A DNA stretch of 6,432 bases from Bacteroidales bacterium (GCA_027083715.1 JALWNR010000171.1:1-6432), one strand, 5' to 3'. Positions 1 through 6,132 are shown, numbered from the stretch's first letter. Numbers and translations: made by a program. The notes: generated by a model from the letters alone, not told the origin.

Positions 1-58
1 ATTCAGTTCTGTTTATCATTTCAAGAACTTAAAGCATGTAGCTTTGCCAATTATTTTG

Positions 59-66
59 TACCTTTG
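59..66 (+). promoter_or_regulatory. Bacteroidota -7-like box (TAccTTTG)
   Basis: TACCTTTG matches the Bacteroidota primary-sigma -7 consensus TAnnTTTG exactly. No TTG/TTTG -33 box lies at the usual ~19-21 bp upstream; the nearest TTTG (43-46) is too close. No obvious gene follows, so this may be a promoter for an unrecognised transcript, a relic, or chance. Confidence 0.3.
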
Positions 67-172
67 CCCCCAAAGGGAGCTACCAGAATTGAAGTTTAAA
101 TGCACGTTTGGACGAATATTTTGTATGTTCCCTTTTTCTTTTGGTATAACTTGCCTGACCACTGGCGGATTG

Positions 173-209
173 GTCATTAATGACTAATTTCCAATGACTA
201 ATGTCTAAT
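173..209. repeat. Palindrome plus short tandem AATGACTAAT repeats
   Basis: A perfect 12-bp palindrome, GTCATTAATGAC, lies at 173-184. It overlaps the first copy of AATGACTAAT (179-188), which recurs at 193-202 and, with one substitution (AATGTCTAAT), at 200-209. This is short, AT-rich intergenic sequence. No function can be assigned. Confidence 0.5.
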
Positions 210-283
210 ATACTATTTAACTTGGGTTGCGAATTTTCCGGCAGTGGGTATGCGCATAAGTGGCTTTTGCATAAGGCTGGAGT

Positions 284-300
284 TCTCTCTCTCTCTCTCT
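284..300. repeat. TC dinucleotide microsatellite
   Basis: The stretch is an uninterrupted alternating T-C run of 17 nt (8.5 units). Such runs can vary in length by slipped-strand mispairing. It is not inside a gene I accept and not next to a recognisable promoter, so phase variation is not supported here. Confidence 0.8.
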
Positions 301-484
301 GCAAAATGAGTGCCGTGTTGCTTTTAGTTTATTCATTAGTTAATTTGGTTTTAGGTAAGGGCAAATATAATAGAGTGAATTTTAAAATGCAAGAAAAAGG
401 TGTTTTTTTTGTTTTTCAGGCAAAATAATAATATTAACAACAAGCATGAGTTTTTCTAATTATAGTTAACATTACCCCTTATTT

Positions 485-780
485 TTAAATGCATCGGCGA
501 ATTTTTTCCGTTGTAATATACCTTAGTGTCCTGTCAGGCATGTTCTTATCATACCAAGTCTTGAAAATTTTGTCGATGACTACGTTAAAAATTTTAACCG
601 TAGCTGATGACGTTTAAGTCTGGAGTTTTCTTTTTGTAATATTTGCACCTGTTTATCCATTGATGCAAAATATGGTACACACAACAGTTTATTTGCTGAA
701 AAAACTAATTCAGCATTCAAATATTCAATTCGAATGCTTAAAACATTAAAAAACTGTTCTTTATCTTCGACACTGATTAG
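485..780 (-). pseudogene. Possible decayed minus-strand reading frame, unidentified
   Basis: Two overlapping minus-strand frames look more protein-like than the surrounding DNA. The first is open for 66 codons (780 down to a stop at 580-582), has no ATG near its start, and contains a charged, heptad-like stretch beginning MDKQVQILQKENSRLK. The second, in another frame, runs from about 613 to a stop at 485-487 and reads in part KIFKTWYDKNMPD. Together they could be one gene broken by a frameshift that has lost its start codon. I do not recognise the family. In DNA this AT-rich, a 66-codon open frame is uncommon but can occur by chance, so this is a tentative call. Confidence 0.25.
580..603. 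promoter_or_regulatory. Palindrome with LytTR-like half-sites upstream of the regulator
   Basis: The core GTTAAAAATTTTAAC (584-598) is a perfect 7+1+7 palindrome, and CTAC/GTAG extends it with one bulged base. The left half contains TACGTTAAA (581-589), identical to the boxes of the well-spaced direct repeat at 3478-3507. A weaker related 9-mer, GACGTTTAA, follows at 609-617. The spacing from the first box (28 bp start to start) does not fit the 21-22 bp of known LytTR sites. It could be an autoregulatory site about 260 bp ahead of the regulator gene, or chance in AT-rich DNA. Confidence 0.25.
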
Positions 781-812
781 TTACTTTATTTTTTTATACA
801 TTCTATTTTAGA

Positions 813-820
813 TATATTTG
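813..820 (+). promoter_or_regulatory. Likely promoter -7 box of the regulator-kinase operon
   Basis: TATATTTG is an exact match to the Bacteroidota -7 consensus TAnnTTTG. It lies 28 bp before the ATG of the response regulator, giving a short 5' leader. No clear TTG -33 element is visible at ~19-21 bp upstream; that stretch is T/A rich. Both downstream genes would be transcribed from here. Confidence 0.5.
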
Positions 821-848
821 TAGTAAGTAAAACTTTATTACCGTTTTC

Positions 849-1601
849 ATGTTTAAAATCTTAATTGTTGAAGATGAAATCAAAACGTTAAATTCGATAA
901 TAACGATTATTGAAGATTATTGCAATGAAGTAAGTATTGAAAAAACGGCACAATCGGTAAAAGAAGCTGTTGATTATTTAACCATAAACAAACAGGATTT
1001 ATTACTATTGGATATAAACCTACCGGATGGGACAGCTTTTGATATATTAAAACAAGTTTTTTATGCTGATTTCAAAATTATTTTTTTAACTGCTTTTGAA
1101 GAATTTGCTTTAAAAGCCATAAAAGTAAGTGCCGCAGATTATTTGCTGAAACCGGTAAACCCCAAAGAGTTAATTGAAGCAGTAAACAGGGTAAAAAATG
1201 AGTTTGAAACCGCTGAGTTACAAAAATTAAAACTTGAAGCATTACAGGCTAACTCAAAATCTCTGGACAAACTTAAAAAATTGGTATTAAAAACATCAGA
1301 GCGTTTTATTATCATTAAAATAAATGATATAGTACGTTGTGAATCAGATGGGCCATATACTGTTTTTTTTCTTGTCGATTCAAAAAGGATTATGGTTTCC
1401 AAACCCTTAAAAGAGTATGATGAGATACTTTCTAGTTCAGGTTTTTTAAGGGTTCATAAATCTCATTTAATAAATATAGACTACATTAGCAGCTACATGA
1501 AAAAAGATGGCGGATACCTACTGTTAAATGACCTAACAAAAATACCTGTTTCGGTTAGGAAAAGAGATTATGTTTTGAATATTCTTGAAAACCTGATATG
1601 A
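849..1601 (+). CDS. LytTR-family response regulator (receiver + LytTR DNA-binding domain)
   Basis: The product is a cytoplasmic transcription regulator of a two-component system. Residues 1-~120 form a receiver domain: acidic pocket E8/D9 (ILIVEDE), phospho-acceptor D55 (LLLLDINLPDG), switch T81 (IFLTAFEEFA) and conserved K101 (DYLLKPVNP). After a linker rich in Lys/Leu (about 121-143), residues 144-250 form a LytTR DNA-binding domain with the family hallmark FLRVHKSHLINIDYI at about 199-213. The length (250 aa) is normal for LytR/AgrA/AlgR-type regulators, and every phosphorylation residue is present. The ATG directly precedes the receiver's first strand and follows a TATATTTG promoter box. 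The stop overlaps the next start (ATGA), so the adjacent histidine kinase is almost certainly its partner. A plausible target site is the TACGTTAAA direct repeat behind the kinase gene. The specific regulon is inference. No reliable gene symbol can be given, as Bacteroidota genomes carry many paralogues. Confidence 0.95.
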   Translation: MFKILIVEDEIKTLNSIITIIEDYCNEVSIEKTAQSVKEAVDYLTINKQDLLLLDINLPDGTAFDILKQVFYADFKIIFLTAFEEFALKAIKVSAADYLLKPVNPKELIEAVNRVKNEFETAELQKLKLEALQANSKSLDKLKKLVLKTSERFIIIKINDIVRCESDGPYTVFFLVDSKRIMVSKPLKEYDEILSSSGFLRVHKSHLINIDYISSYMKKDGGYLLLNDLTKIPVSVRKRDYVLNILENLI

Positions 1602-3475
1602 AAACCAAAAACTTTATTACAAGCATCCTTTTGTTCTTTTTTTTCGGGTTTCCTTTTGTATTCAGTCAAACCCTTGAGGATACATCCAAAGTAAATCATT
1701 TATTATTAACTGCCTTAAAATTACAAAAAACAAATCCTGACTCATCATCAATAATTTATGATACTGCCGAGCGAATAGCAATAGAAATTGGAGCTGAAAA
1801 AACTTTAGTTACCGTTTATTTTGCCAAAGCTGTTTTTATGTTTGAAAAAGGGAAAAATGACCTTGCTTTGCAAAATTTTAAAAAATCATTAAAAATTGCC
1901 GGACAAATAGGAGACAAATATTACATTAACTCTTCAAAGGTATATATAGCCAATATATATTTATTTTATTCCAACTATAAGTTGGCTGCAGAATATTGCT
2001 TGGATGCTTTAAAGTATTTTGAACTGCAAAAGAACTACAATGCCATTTCAGGTATTTATCTTCAACTAACTTTTGTGAAATATGAACAGAAAGATTACAA
2101 AAAAATGAAAGAATACATTGATCTTTCAATGAAATATTCCAAATTGGCAAATAACAACCTGAACTTATGCAAATCTTTATTAAACCTAAGCCAATACTAT
2201 ACTGTTTTTGATCAATACGAAAAAACTTTAGAAATATTAAGAAAAACTTTGGTTATTGCCGAAAAAATTGGCAGCAAAAATTTTATCCCATTGGTGCATC
2301 TTGATTTAGCAGAAGCTTTTGTAAAGCTTAATATACCTGATAGTGCTAAAATATACTTGGATAAGGTAATTTCCGGAGAGGCTATTCCTTTTTATGTTTC
2401 CAGGTCATACATTACCTATGTGGAATTGTATATAATGAATAACAATCCGGATAAAGCCTTGGAATATGCAAAAAAAGGCGAGAAATATTCAAAAAATCAT
2501 AATATTGAACAAGATATAGGAACAGTTTATCAGCTGATTGCCGAAATATACTCATTAAAAAAGAATTATCAGAAAGCATATCAATTTGAGCGTTTGGCAT
2601 CGGAAATTAAAGACAGTATTTTTACAAAAGAAAATATTCGCCATCAAAACCAACTCGAAGCTATTTATCAGAACAATAAAAAACAAAAAGAAATTGAAGA
2701 GCTTTCACGAGAAAAAGAATTAGACAAGTTAAGACACGAACGTTTTAAACTTACTTTTTACTTATTGTCAATCATTTTATTTGCTTTGATAATAATTGGA
2801 GCATTAATATTTAAACAACACAAGCTTAAATCCAAGCAGAAGGCAACGGAGTTGGAACAAAAATTACTTCGCACCCAAATGAACCCTCATTTTATATTTA
2901 ATTCAATTTCGGCAATACAAAACTTTATTTTAAAAAACAACCCGATAGAAGCAAGTACTTATTTAGCCGATTTTGCCAATTTGATGCGTAGCGTACTTAA
3001 TAGTTCTTCGCAAAACCTGATTTCCCTTGATGAAGATATTCAGTTGGCTTCAAATTATTTAAAACTACAACAGTTGCGTATGCAGGGTAAATTCAATTAT
3101 GAAATTAAAATAGATGATAATATTGATACGGAAGAGCTTAATGTACCACCTATGCTTACGCAGCCCTTTATTGAAAACGCCATTTTGCATGGAATTAAGC
3201 CCAAAGCGGGGAACGACGGTTTAATCAATATTTCTTACAAATTAAAAAATGGGTTTCTGATAATAGAAATTCAAGATAACGGAATCGGAAGAAAACAATC
3301 TATCGAATTAAATAACTCAAAACATAAATCGAAAGCTGTTGATATTACCAACCAGCGTATCAGCTTATTGGCTCAAAAATATAAACAAAAAATTAGTTTT
3401 GATATAATTGATATCTATAAGCCGGACAACAAAGCTGCCGGAACTCTTGTGCGCTTCAAATTACCAACCATGTAA
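1598..3475 (+). CDS. Sensor histidine kinase, LytS type, with extracytoplasmic TPR sensor domain
   Basis: This is a membrane sensor kinase that should phosphorylate the neighbouring LytTR regulator. Residues 1-~24 are a signal peptide (MKTKNF, hydrophobic core, FSQ). Residues ~30-340 are a helical array of degenerate tetratricopeptide repeats with recurrent A/Y/L spacing, for example around 73-105, 113-145, 153-180 and 308-335. Because they follow a signal peptide and precede a membrane helix, they should lie in the periplasm. A charged coiled coil (~345-383) leads into one transmembrane helix (~385-405), then a short cytoplasmic linker. The His_kinase domain starts at ~418 and carries phospho-acceptor H431 in QMNPHFIFNSISAIQ. 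The ATP-binding part has the N box PFIENAILHG (523-532) and G1 box DNGIG (560-564). All key residues are intact. The start overlaps the regulator's stop by 4 nt (ATGA), implying translational coupling. The signal sensed is unknown; TPRs suggest a protein or peptide partner. Confidence 0.95.
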   Translation: MKTKNFITSILLFFFFGFPFVFSQTLEDTSKVNHLLLTALKLQKTNPDSSSIIYDTAERIAIEIGAEKTLVTVYFAKAVFMFEKGKNDLALQNFKKSLKIAGQIGDKYYINSSKVYIANIYLFYSNYKLAAEYCLDALKYFELQKNYNAISGIYLQLTFVKYEQKDYKKMKEYIDLSMKYSKLANNNLNLCKSLLNLSQYYTVFDQYEKTLEILRKTLVIAEKIGSKNFIPLVHLDLAEAFVKLNIPDSAKIYLDKVISGEAIPFYVSRSYITYVELYIMNNNPDKALEYAKKGEKYSKNHNIEQDIGTVYQLIAEIYSLKKNYQKAYQFERLASEIKDSIFTKENIRHQNQLEAIYQNNKKQKEIEELSREKELDKLRHERFKLTFYLLSIILFALIIIGALIFKQHKLKSKQKATELEQKLLRTQMNPHFIFNSISAIQNFILKNNPIEASTYLADFANLMRSVLNSSSQNLISLDEDIQLASNYLKLQQLRMQGKFNYEIKIDDNIDTEELNVPPMLTQPFIENAILHGIKPKAGNDGLINISYKLKNGFLIIEIQDNGIGRKQSIELNNSKHKSKAVDITNQRISLLAQKYKQKISFDIIDIYKPDNKAAGTLVRFKLPTM

Positions 3476-3477
3476 AT

Positions 3478-3507
3478 TACGTTAAAAAAAATAAGTCTTA
3501 CGTTAAA
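3478..3507 (+). promoter_or_regulatory. Candidate LytTR-regulator binding site (9-bp direct repeat, 12-bp spacer)
   Basis: Two identical 9-mers, TACGTTAAA, lie at 3478-3486 and 3499-3507 with exactly 12 bp between them, so they start 21 bp (two helical turns) apart. As I recall the literature, LytTR regulators bind direct repeats of [TA][AC][CA]GTTN[AG][TG] spaced 12-13 bp, and the PlnC/D boxes are TACGTTAAT with a 12-bp spacer. Here eight of nine positions fit in each copy, with only the final A outside the consensus. The match starts 3 bp after the kinase stop codon and ~140 bp ahead of the barrel protein gene. That fits an activator site for that transcript. Binding itself is inferred. Confidence 0.6.
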
Positions 3508-3535
3508 TAAAACAGCCCTGTCGTTTATTAATCCT

Positions 3536-3569
3536 TACTTTTTTAGTCAGTTCTATTTTACTAACTTTA
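3536..3569 (+). promoter_or_regulatory. Weak candidate -7 boxes for the barrel-lipoprotein transcript
   Basis: Two near matches to TAnnTTTG lie between the LytTR-type repeat and the gene: TACTTTTT (3536-3543) and TAACTTTA (3562-3569), each missing only the final G. Neither has a clear TTG -33 box. Weak core promoters are what one expects where an activator is needed. I cannot decide between them. Confidence 0.3.
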
Positions 3570-3644
3570 TATATGTGCATTAAATTGTAGAGATTTTAAT
3601 CTATAAGTAAACATATTTTGAGTAGAATATTAAACTGATAAAAA

Positions 3645-4310
3645 ATGAAAAAAACGCTTATTTTACTTAGCTTTTTTATGTGTCTTTTGTTTTTTGGTTC
3701 CGCAAAAGCACAAAAAGAAAATAAGTTTGATTTTACATTTCAGGCAGGATTTAACCTGTTGAAATCGGTTAAAGGGAACAATGATAATAAATACGATATG
3801 AAATCTGCTGTTCCAACCATTTTTATCGAAGCACATTTTTATCCTTTTAAAGGCAATTCTTTAAAAAAACTTGGAATAGGACTCGGGTTTAGTTTTTACA
3901 ATCTGAAAACTGAAGATACGGAAATGGGTTGGCTGTGGACATACCCTGAAAGTGAAGAAGGGATTTTATATTGGTGGCCGCTATATTTATCGCTGAAATA
4001 TAAATTTTCCAGTAACGAAAAAATTAGTCCGTATGTAAAACTCGATAATGGGTATAACATTTTCGCCATTACAGATAACGTTATGGTTCCGGATGATCGA
4101 TTTTCTGATGCATATTCATGGGGTAGTTATTATTTTAGTATAAGCGGGGGTATAGAGTTTGCAAAAATTGTTACAATTGAAGCAAACTACAGCATATTAA
4201 ATTCCGGAATCGGTACTGATTACAAATACCAATTATACGGCTATTGGCAGTATTGGGAAGAGAATTATACGACCAATATATTTACCTTATCTATAGGTTT
4301 TACATTTTAG
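3645..4310 (+). CDS. Small outer-membrane beta-barrel protein, function unknown
   Basis: The 221-residue product has a clear signal peptide (MKKTLILLSF, hydrophobic core, GSAKA) with probable signal peptidase I cleavage between A22 and Q23. The mature part has no further hydrophobic helix. It consists of alternating amphipathic, aromatic-rich strands such as KFDFTFQAGFNLL, LGIGLGFSFYNL, LYLSLKYKF, YYFSISGGIEF and FTLSIGFTF, and ends in Phe, the classic outer-membrane barrel C-terminal signature. The size fits an 8-10-stranded barrel of the OMP_b-brl/PorT-like kind. Trp/Tyr-rich stretches (about 95-113 and 198-208) may be loops or aromatic girdles. It follows the kinase gene after 169 bp containing a LytTR-type direct repeat, and precedes the lipoprotein gene by 37 bp, so the last two genes are probably co-transcribed and controlled by the two-component pair. 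It could be a small pore, a scaffold for the lipoprotein, or an envelope structural protein. Confidence 0.8.
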   Translation: MKKTLILLSFFMCLLFFGSAKAQKENKFDFTFQAGFNLLKSVKGNNDNKYDMKSAVPTIFIEAHFYPFKGNSLKKLGIGLGFSFYNLKTEDTEMGWLWTYPESEEGILYWWPLYLSLKYKFSSNEKISPYVKLDNGYNIFAITDNVMVPDDRFSDAYSWGSYYFSISGGIEFAKIVTIEANYSILNSGIGTDYKYQLYGYWQYWEENYTTNIFTLSIGFTF

Positions 4311-4324
4311 ATACAATGATGCAA

Positions 4325-4339
4325 ATTTTAATTTAAAAT
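4325..4339. repeat. AT-only palindrome in the barrel-lipoprotein gap
   Basis: ATTTTAATTTAAAAT is a perfect 7+1+7 palindrome in the 37-bp gap. It has no G-C pairs, so it is a poor intrinsic terminator, and in such AT-rich DNA it may be chance. No separate promoter is evident in the gap, which favours co-transcription of the two flanking genes. Confidence 0.3.
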
Positions 4340-4347
4340 CCATAATT

Positions 4348-5712
4348 ATGAAAAAGCTAATTTATATATTTGTTTTATTTATTTTATTTGCTTGCGAAAA
4401 AAATGAAGCACCTGACTGCCAAATTCTTTCACCCGGTAACGGAAGCACATTTGAAAGTGGTCAGGATATATCAATCAGTGTTCAGGCAAGCGACCCGGAA
4501 GGCGGGCTTCAAAAAACTGAGGTTTTTATTGATGGAAGCAAATTATCCGAATATTCTGGATTCTTACTTAATTATACGCTAAACTCAACAGGTTTAGCTG
4601 TAGGTGAACACAAAATAAGCGCAATAGCAACCAACGATGCAGGGATGACGGGTGAAGACGAAATTTATATAAATATTGACCCAATTGAATTAGATAAACC
4701 CGAAGGCCTTTCAACTTATGCAAGGGAAGAGGAAATCTATCTGGCATGGTGGGGGGTTACAAACGCAACATCATACAACGTTTTTTGGACTGATGATAAT
4801 TCAGACCCAAGCACAAGTTCCAATAAGATAAATACCTCAGATACCTATCTGGAACATAAGAATCTTGATCCCACAAAAAAATATAAATACAGGATACAAG
4901 CTGTTAACGGTATTTTTACAGGTCCTTTATCCGGCACAATTTCCGATTCACCCAAAATGCCGGCGCTGCCTCCGCCTACTGATGTTACGGCTACAACATC
5001 TGCTTCCTCAATTAGTATCAGTTGGACTGCTGTGGATGTTACCGGAGTAACATATTCGATCAAACGCAAAGAATCTACGGGATATTTTTCGGAAATAGCC
5101 AGCGACCTTGTTTCGACCGAATATACGGATAATACCATTGAATTGGGTAGAGGTTATTACTATAAAGTAATTGCTCATGATGCTGCAACTTCGCGCACTA
5201 GCATTGATTCTGAAACATGTTATGGCGTAATCTCAAAAACTATTTATGAATCAGAACGAAACAACGAAAACGTAAGCTCAAGTTTGCAATACGATACACA
5301 TTATTGGGATGCGGAAGATGTTACTTTTGATTTGGATAAATATCGTATAAAAGGAGGCTATTCAGGATCGTATAGTATTTATAGTGCTGCATCGTATAGA
5401 AATTTTGATGCCGATTGTTTTAATCTTGATTTAGAAAACGGTGATATTGTCGAGTTTAAGTTAATTTCCGGAAATATGTCCGATTTGTGGTCAATGAATG
5501 TTGGTCTGCGTGTTTATGTAAGATCCTCAAGCGGGACTTATTCCGATGGTGAGATTTATTCTTTCAATTCACCATCTGATTCATATACTTTTAATCATAC
5601 TACATCCGGCACTTTAATGGGAGTTTATCTTGATATTACTATGTGGGAAGACCTTATTAATTATGGCCCGTATAATTATGAAATTGAAATAACGATTAAA
5701 AGAAATGAGTAA
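4348..5712 (+). CDS. Modular lipoprotein: Ig-like domain, two fibronectin type III domains, novel C-terminal domain
   Basis: The 454-residue product begins with a lipoprotein signal peptide, MKKLIYIFVLFILFAC; C16 in the lipobox LFAC is the lipidated residue. The acidic E-K-N-E after Cys loosely resembles Bacteroidota export tags, so surface display is possible. Residues ~22-110 form a bacterial Ig-like domain (ILSPGNGSTFESGQDISI, ASDPEGGLQKTEVFIDG, AIATNDAGMTG). Residues ~114-200 and ~207-296 are two fibronectin type III domains, each with the core Trp (YLAWWG, SISWTAVD) and the Tyr-corner strand (KYKYRIQAVNG, GYYYKVIAHDA). A Pro-rich hinge (MPALPPP, ~204-210) separates them. Residues ~300-454 are a Ser/Tyr/Asp-rich, beta-predicted domain I do not recognise; it could be a carbohydrate-binding-like sandwich. 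No catalytic motif is visible. It lies 37 bp after the barrel gene and is likely the second gene of that transcript, perhaps held at the surface with the barrel as partner. The closest annotation would be 'fibronectin type III domain-containing protein'. Confidence 0.85.
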   Translation: MKKLIYIFVLFILFACEKNEAPDCQILSPGNGSTFESGQDISISVQASDPEGGLQKTEVFIDGSKLSEYSGFLLNYTLNSTGLAVGEHKISAIATNDAGMTGEDEIYINIDPIELDKPEGLSTYAREEEIYLAWWGVTNATSYNVFWTDDNSDPSTSSNKINTSDTYLEHKNLDPTKKYKYRIQAVNGIFTGPLSGTISDSPKMPALPPPTDVTATTSASSISISWTAVDVTGVTYSIKRKESTGYFSEIASDLVSTEYTDNTIELGRGYYYKVIAHDAATSRTSIDSETCYGVISKTIYESERNNENVSSSLQYDTHYWDAEDVTFDLDKYRIKGGYSGSYSIYSAASYRNFDADCFNLDLENGDIVEFKLISGNMSDLWSMNVGLRVYVRSSSGTYSDGEIYSFNSPSDSYTFNHTTSGTLMGVYLDITMWEDLINYGPYNYEIEITIKRNE

Positions 5713-5786
5713 TATATTAATTCAGAAGCCTAACAATTAACTATCTGATTACTTGCTTTGCTTCGTGAAATCGCTATCGCTAAGTT

Positions 5787-6030
5787 GTCACGGTGTGAGT
5801 TGTTGATTAAAAGTGAAACCTAAACTGAGCGATTACAAACTTTGATAATCACCAATCATTTGGCACTCAAAGACTTTTCAAAATTTTTCACATACCAATA
5901 AGGTGTCCTCAAAATTTGTGAAAAGCTTTTAGCACCAAAGCATTGGCAATTTTCTTTGTCTGCAATCGCTCAGTTTAGGTGAAATGCAATTATTGTAACT
6001 TGCTGTTTATTAGATTACTCACACTGTGAC
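5787..6030. repeat. Long imperfect inverted repeat (69-bp inner arms, extra outer pair)
   Basis: The inner arms are 5819-5887 and 5911-5979 around a 23-nt loop. The outer 16 bp of these arms (CCTAAACTGAGCGATT at 5819-5834, its complement at 5964-5979) pair perfectly. Further in, the arms stay alignable through blocks such as CCAAT, TTTGG and CTTTTCA to AAATTTT, with scattered mismatches and two single-base gaps. An outer pair (GTCACGGTGTGAG at 5787-5799, CTCACACTGTGAC at 6018-6030) matches at 12 of 13 positions, with unequal spacing to the inner arms. There is no open reading frame inside. It could be a miniature inverted-repeat element, a decayed insertion, or the gene of a structured RNA. 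Confidence 0.75.
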
Positions 6031-6091
6031 TTGCGGATTAAAGCTAATGTCTGAATTTTGCGGGTTAATTGTTTGTAAACCTATTTCAGCA

Positions 6092-6132
6092 GGGGAGCAA
6101 TGTGATCGGAATGGGGGCAATATCACAGGAAT
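6092..6132. repeat. Two ~20-bp imperfect tandem repeats, possibly an IS21-type terminus relic
   Basis: The copies run 6092-6112 (GGGGAGCAATGTGATCGGAA, then T) and 6113-6132 (GGGGGCAATATCACAGGAAT). They share the GGGG-GCAAT core and GGAAT end. Their G-rich composition stands out from the AT-rich surroundings. From memory, IS21-family elements carry multiple ~20-bp repeats at their ends, and Bacteroidota versions contain similar 'CAATGTGACCGGAAT' blocks. No transposase is present, so the link is an inference. Confidence 0.35.

Larger units (their letters stand above)
1..848. other. Gene-poor left intergenic region
   Basis: I see no convincing intact gene in the first 848 bases. Plus-strand frames with an ATG, such as the 75-codon frame at 201-428, run through a TC microsatellite and low-complexity DNA and resemble no family I know. 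A frame open from position 1 to a TAA at 100-102 could be the tail of an upstream gene, but at 33 codons it cannot be separated from chance. The region holds promoter-like boxes at 59-66 and 813-820, a TC repeat at 284-300, short tandem repeats at 173-209, a hairpin-like palindrome at 580-603 and a possible decayed minus-strand reading frame at 485-780. Only the last ~40 bases clearly belong to the downstream regulator gene, as its leader. Confidence 0.6.

Noticed and set aside
1..102. Open plus-strand frame of 33 codons from the window edge to a TAA
   Set aside because: It could be the end of an upstream gene, but it is too short to tell from chance, has no recognisable motif, and overlaps a promoter-like TAccTTTG box.
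80..304. 74-codon minus-strand ATG frame
   Set aside because: It starts in the GA/TC microsatellite (reads as RERER) and shows no family resemblance.
201..428. 75-codon plus-strand ATG frame in the left intergenic region
   Set aside because: It runs through the TC microsatellite, has no recognisable domain or promoter spacing, and its composition is low-complexity. Most likely chance.
884..892. LytTR-like 9-mer AACGTTAAA inside the regulator gene
   Set aside because: It is in coding sequence (codons for K-T-L-N) and has no partner box at 21-22 bp, so a chance match.
1139..1402. Minus-strand frame opposite the response regulator
   Set aside because: It lies antisense to well-supported receiver and LytTR domains; a shadow of the real gene.
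4845..5138. 97-codon minus-strand frame opposite the lipoprotein gene
   Set aside because: It lies antisense to clear FN3 domains with intact core residues and has no family resemblance.
5921..5930. AAAAGCTTTT palindrome as a terminator
   Set aside because: It is short, nearly all A/T, lacks a following U-run of usual form, and is better explained as part of the long inverted repeat's right arm.
5787..6030. CRISPR array
   Set aside because: The repeats are a nested inverted pair, not regularly spaced direct repeats with unique spacers, and no cas gene is present.
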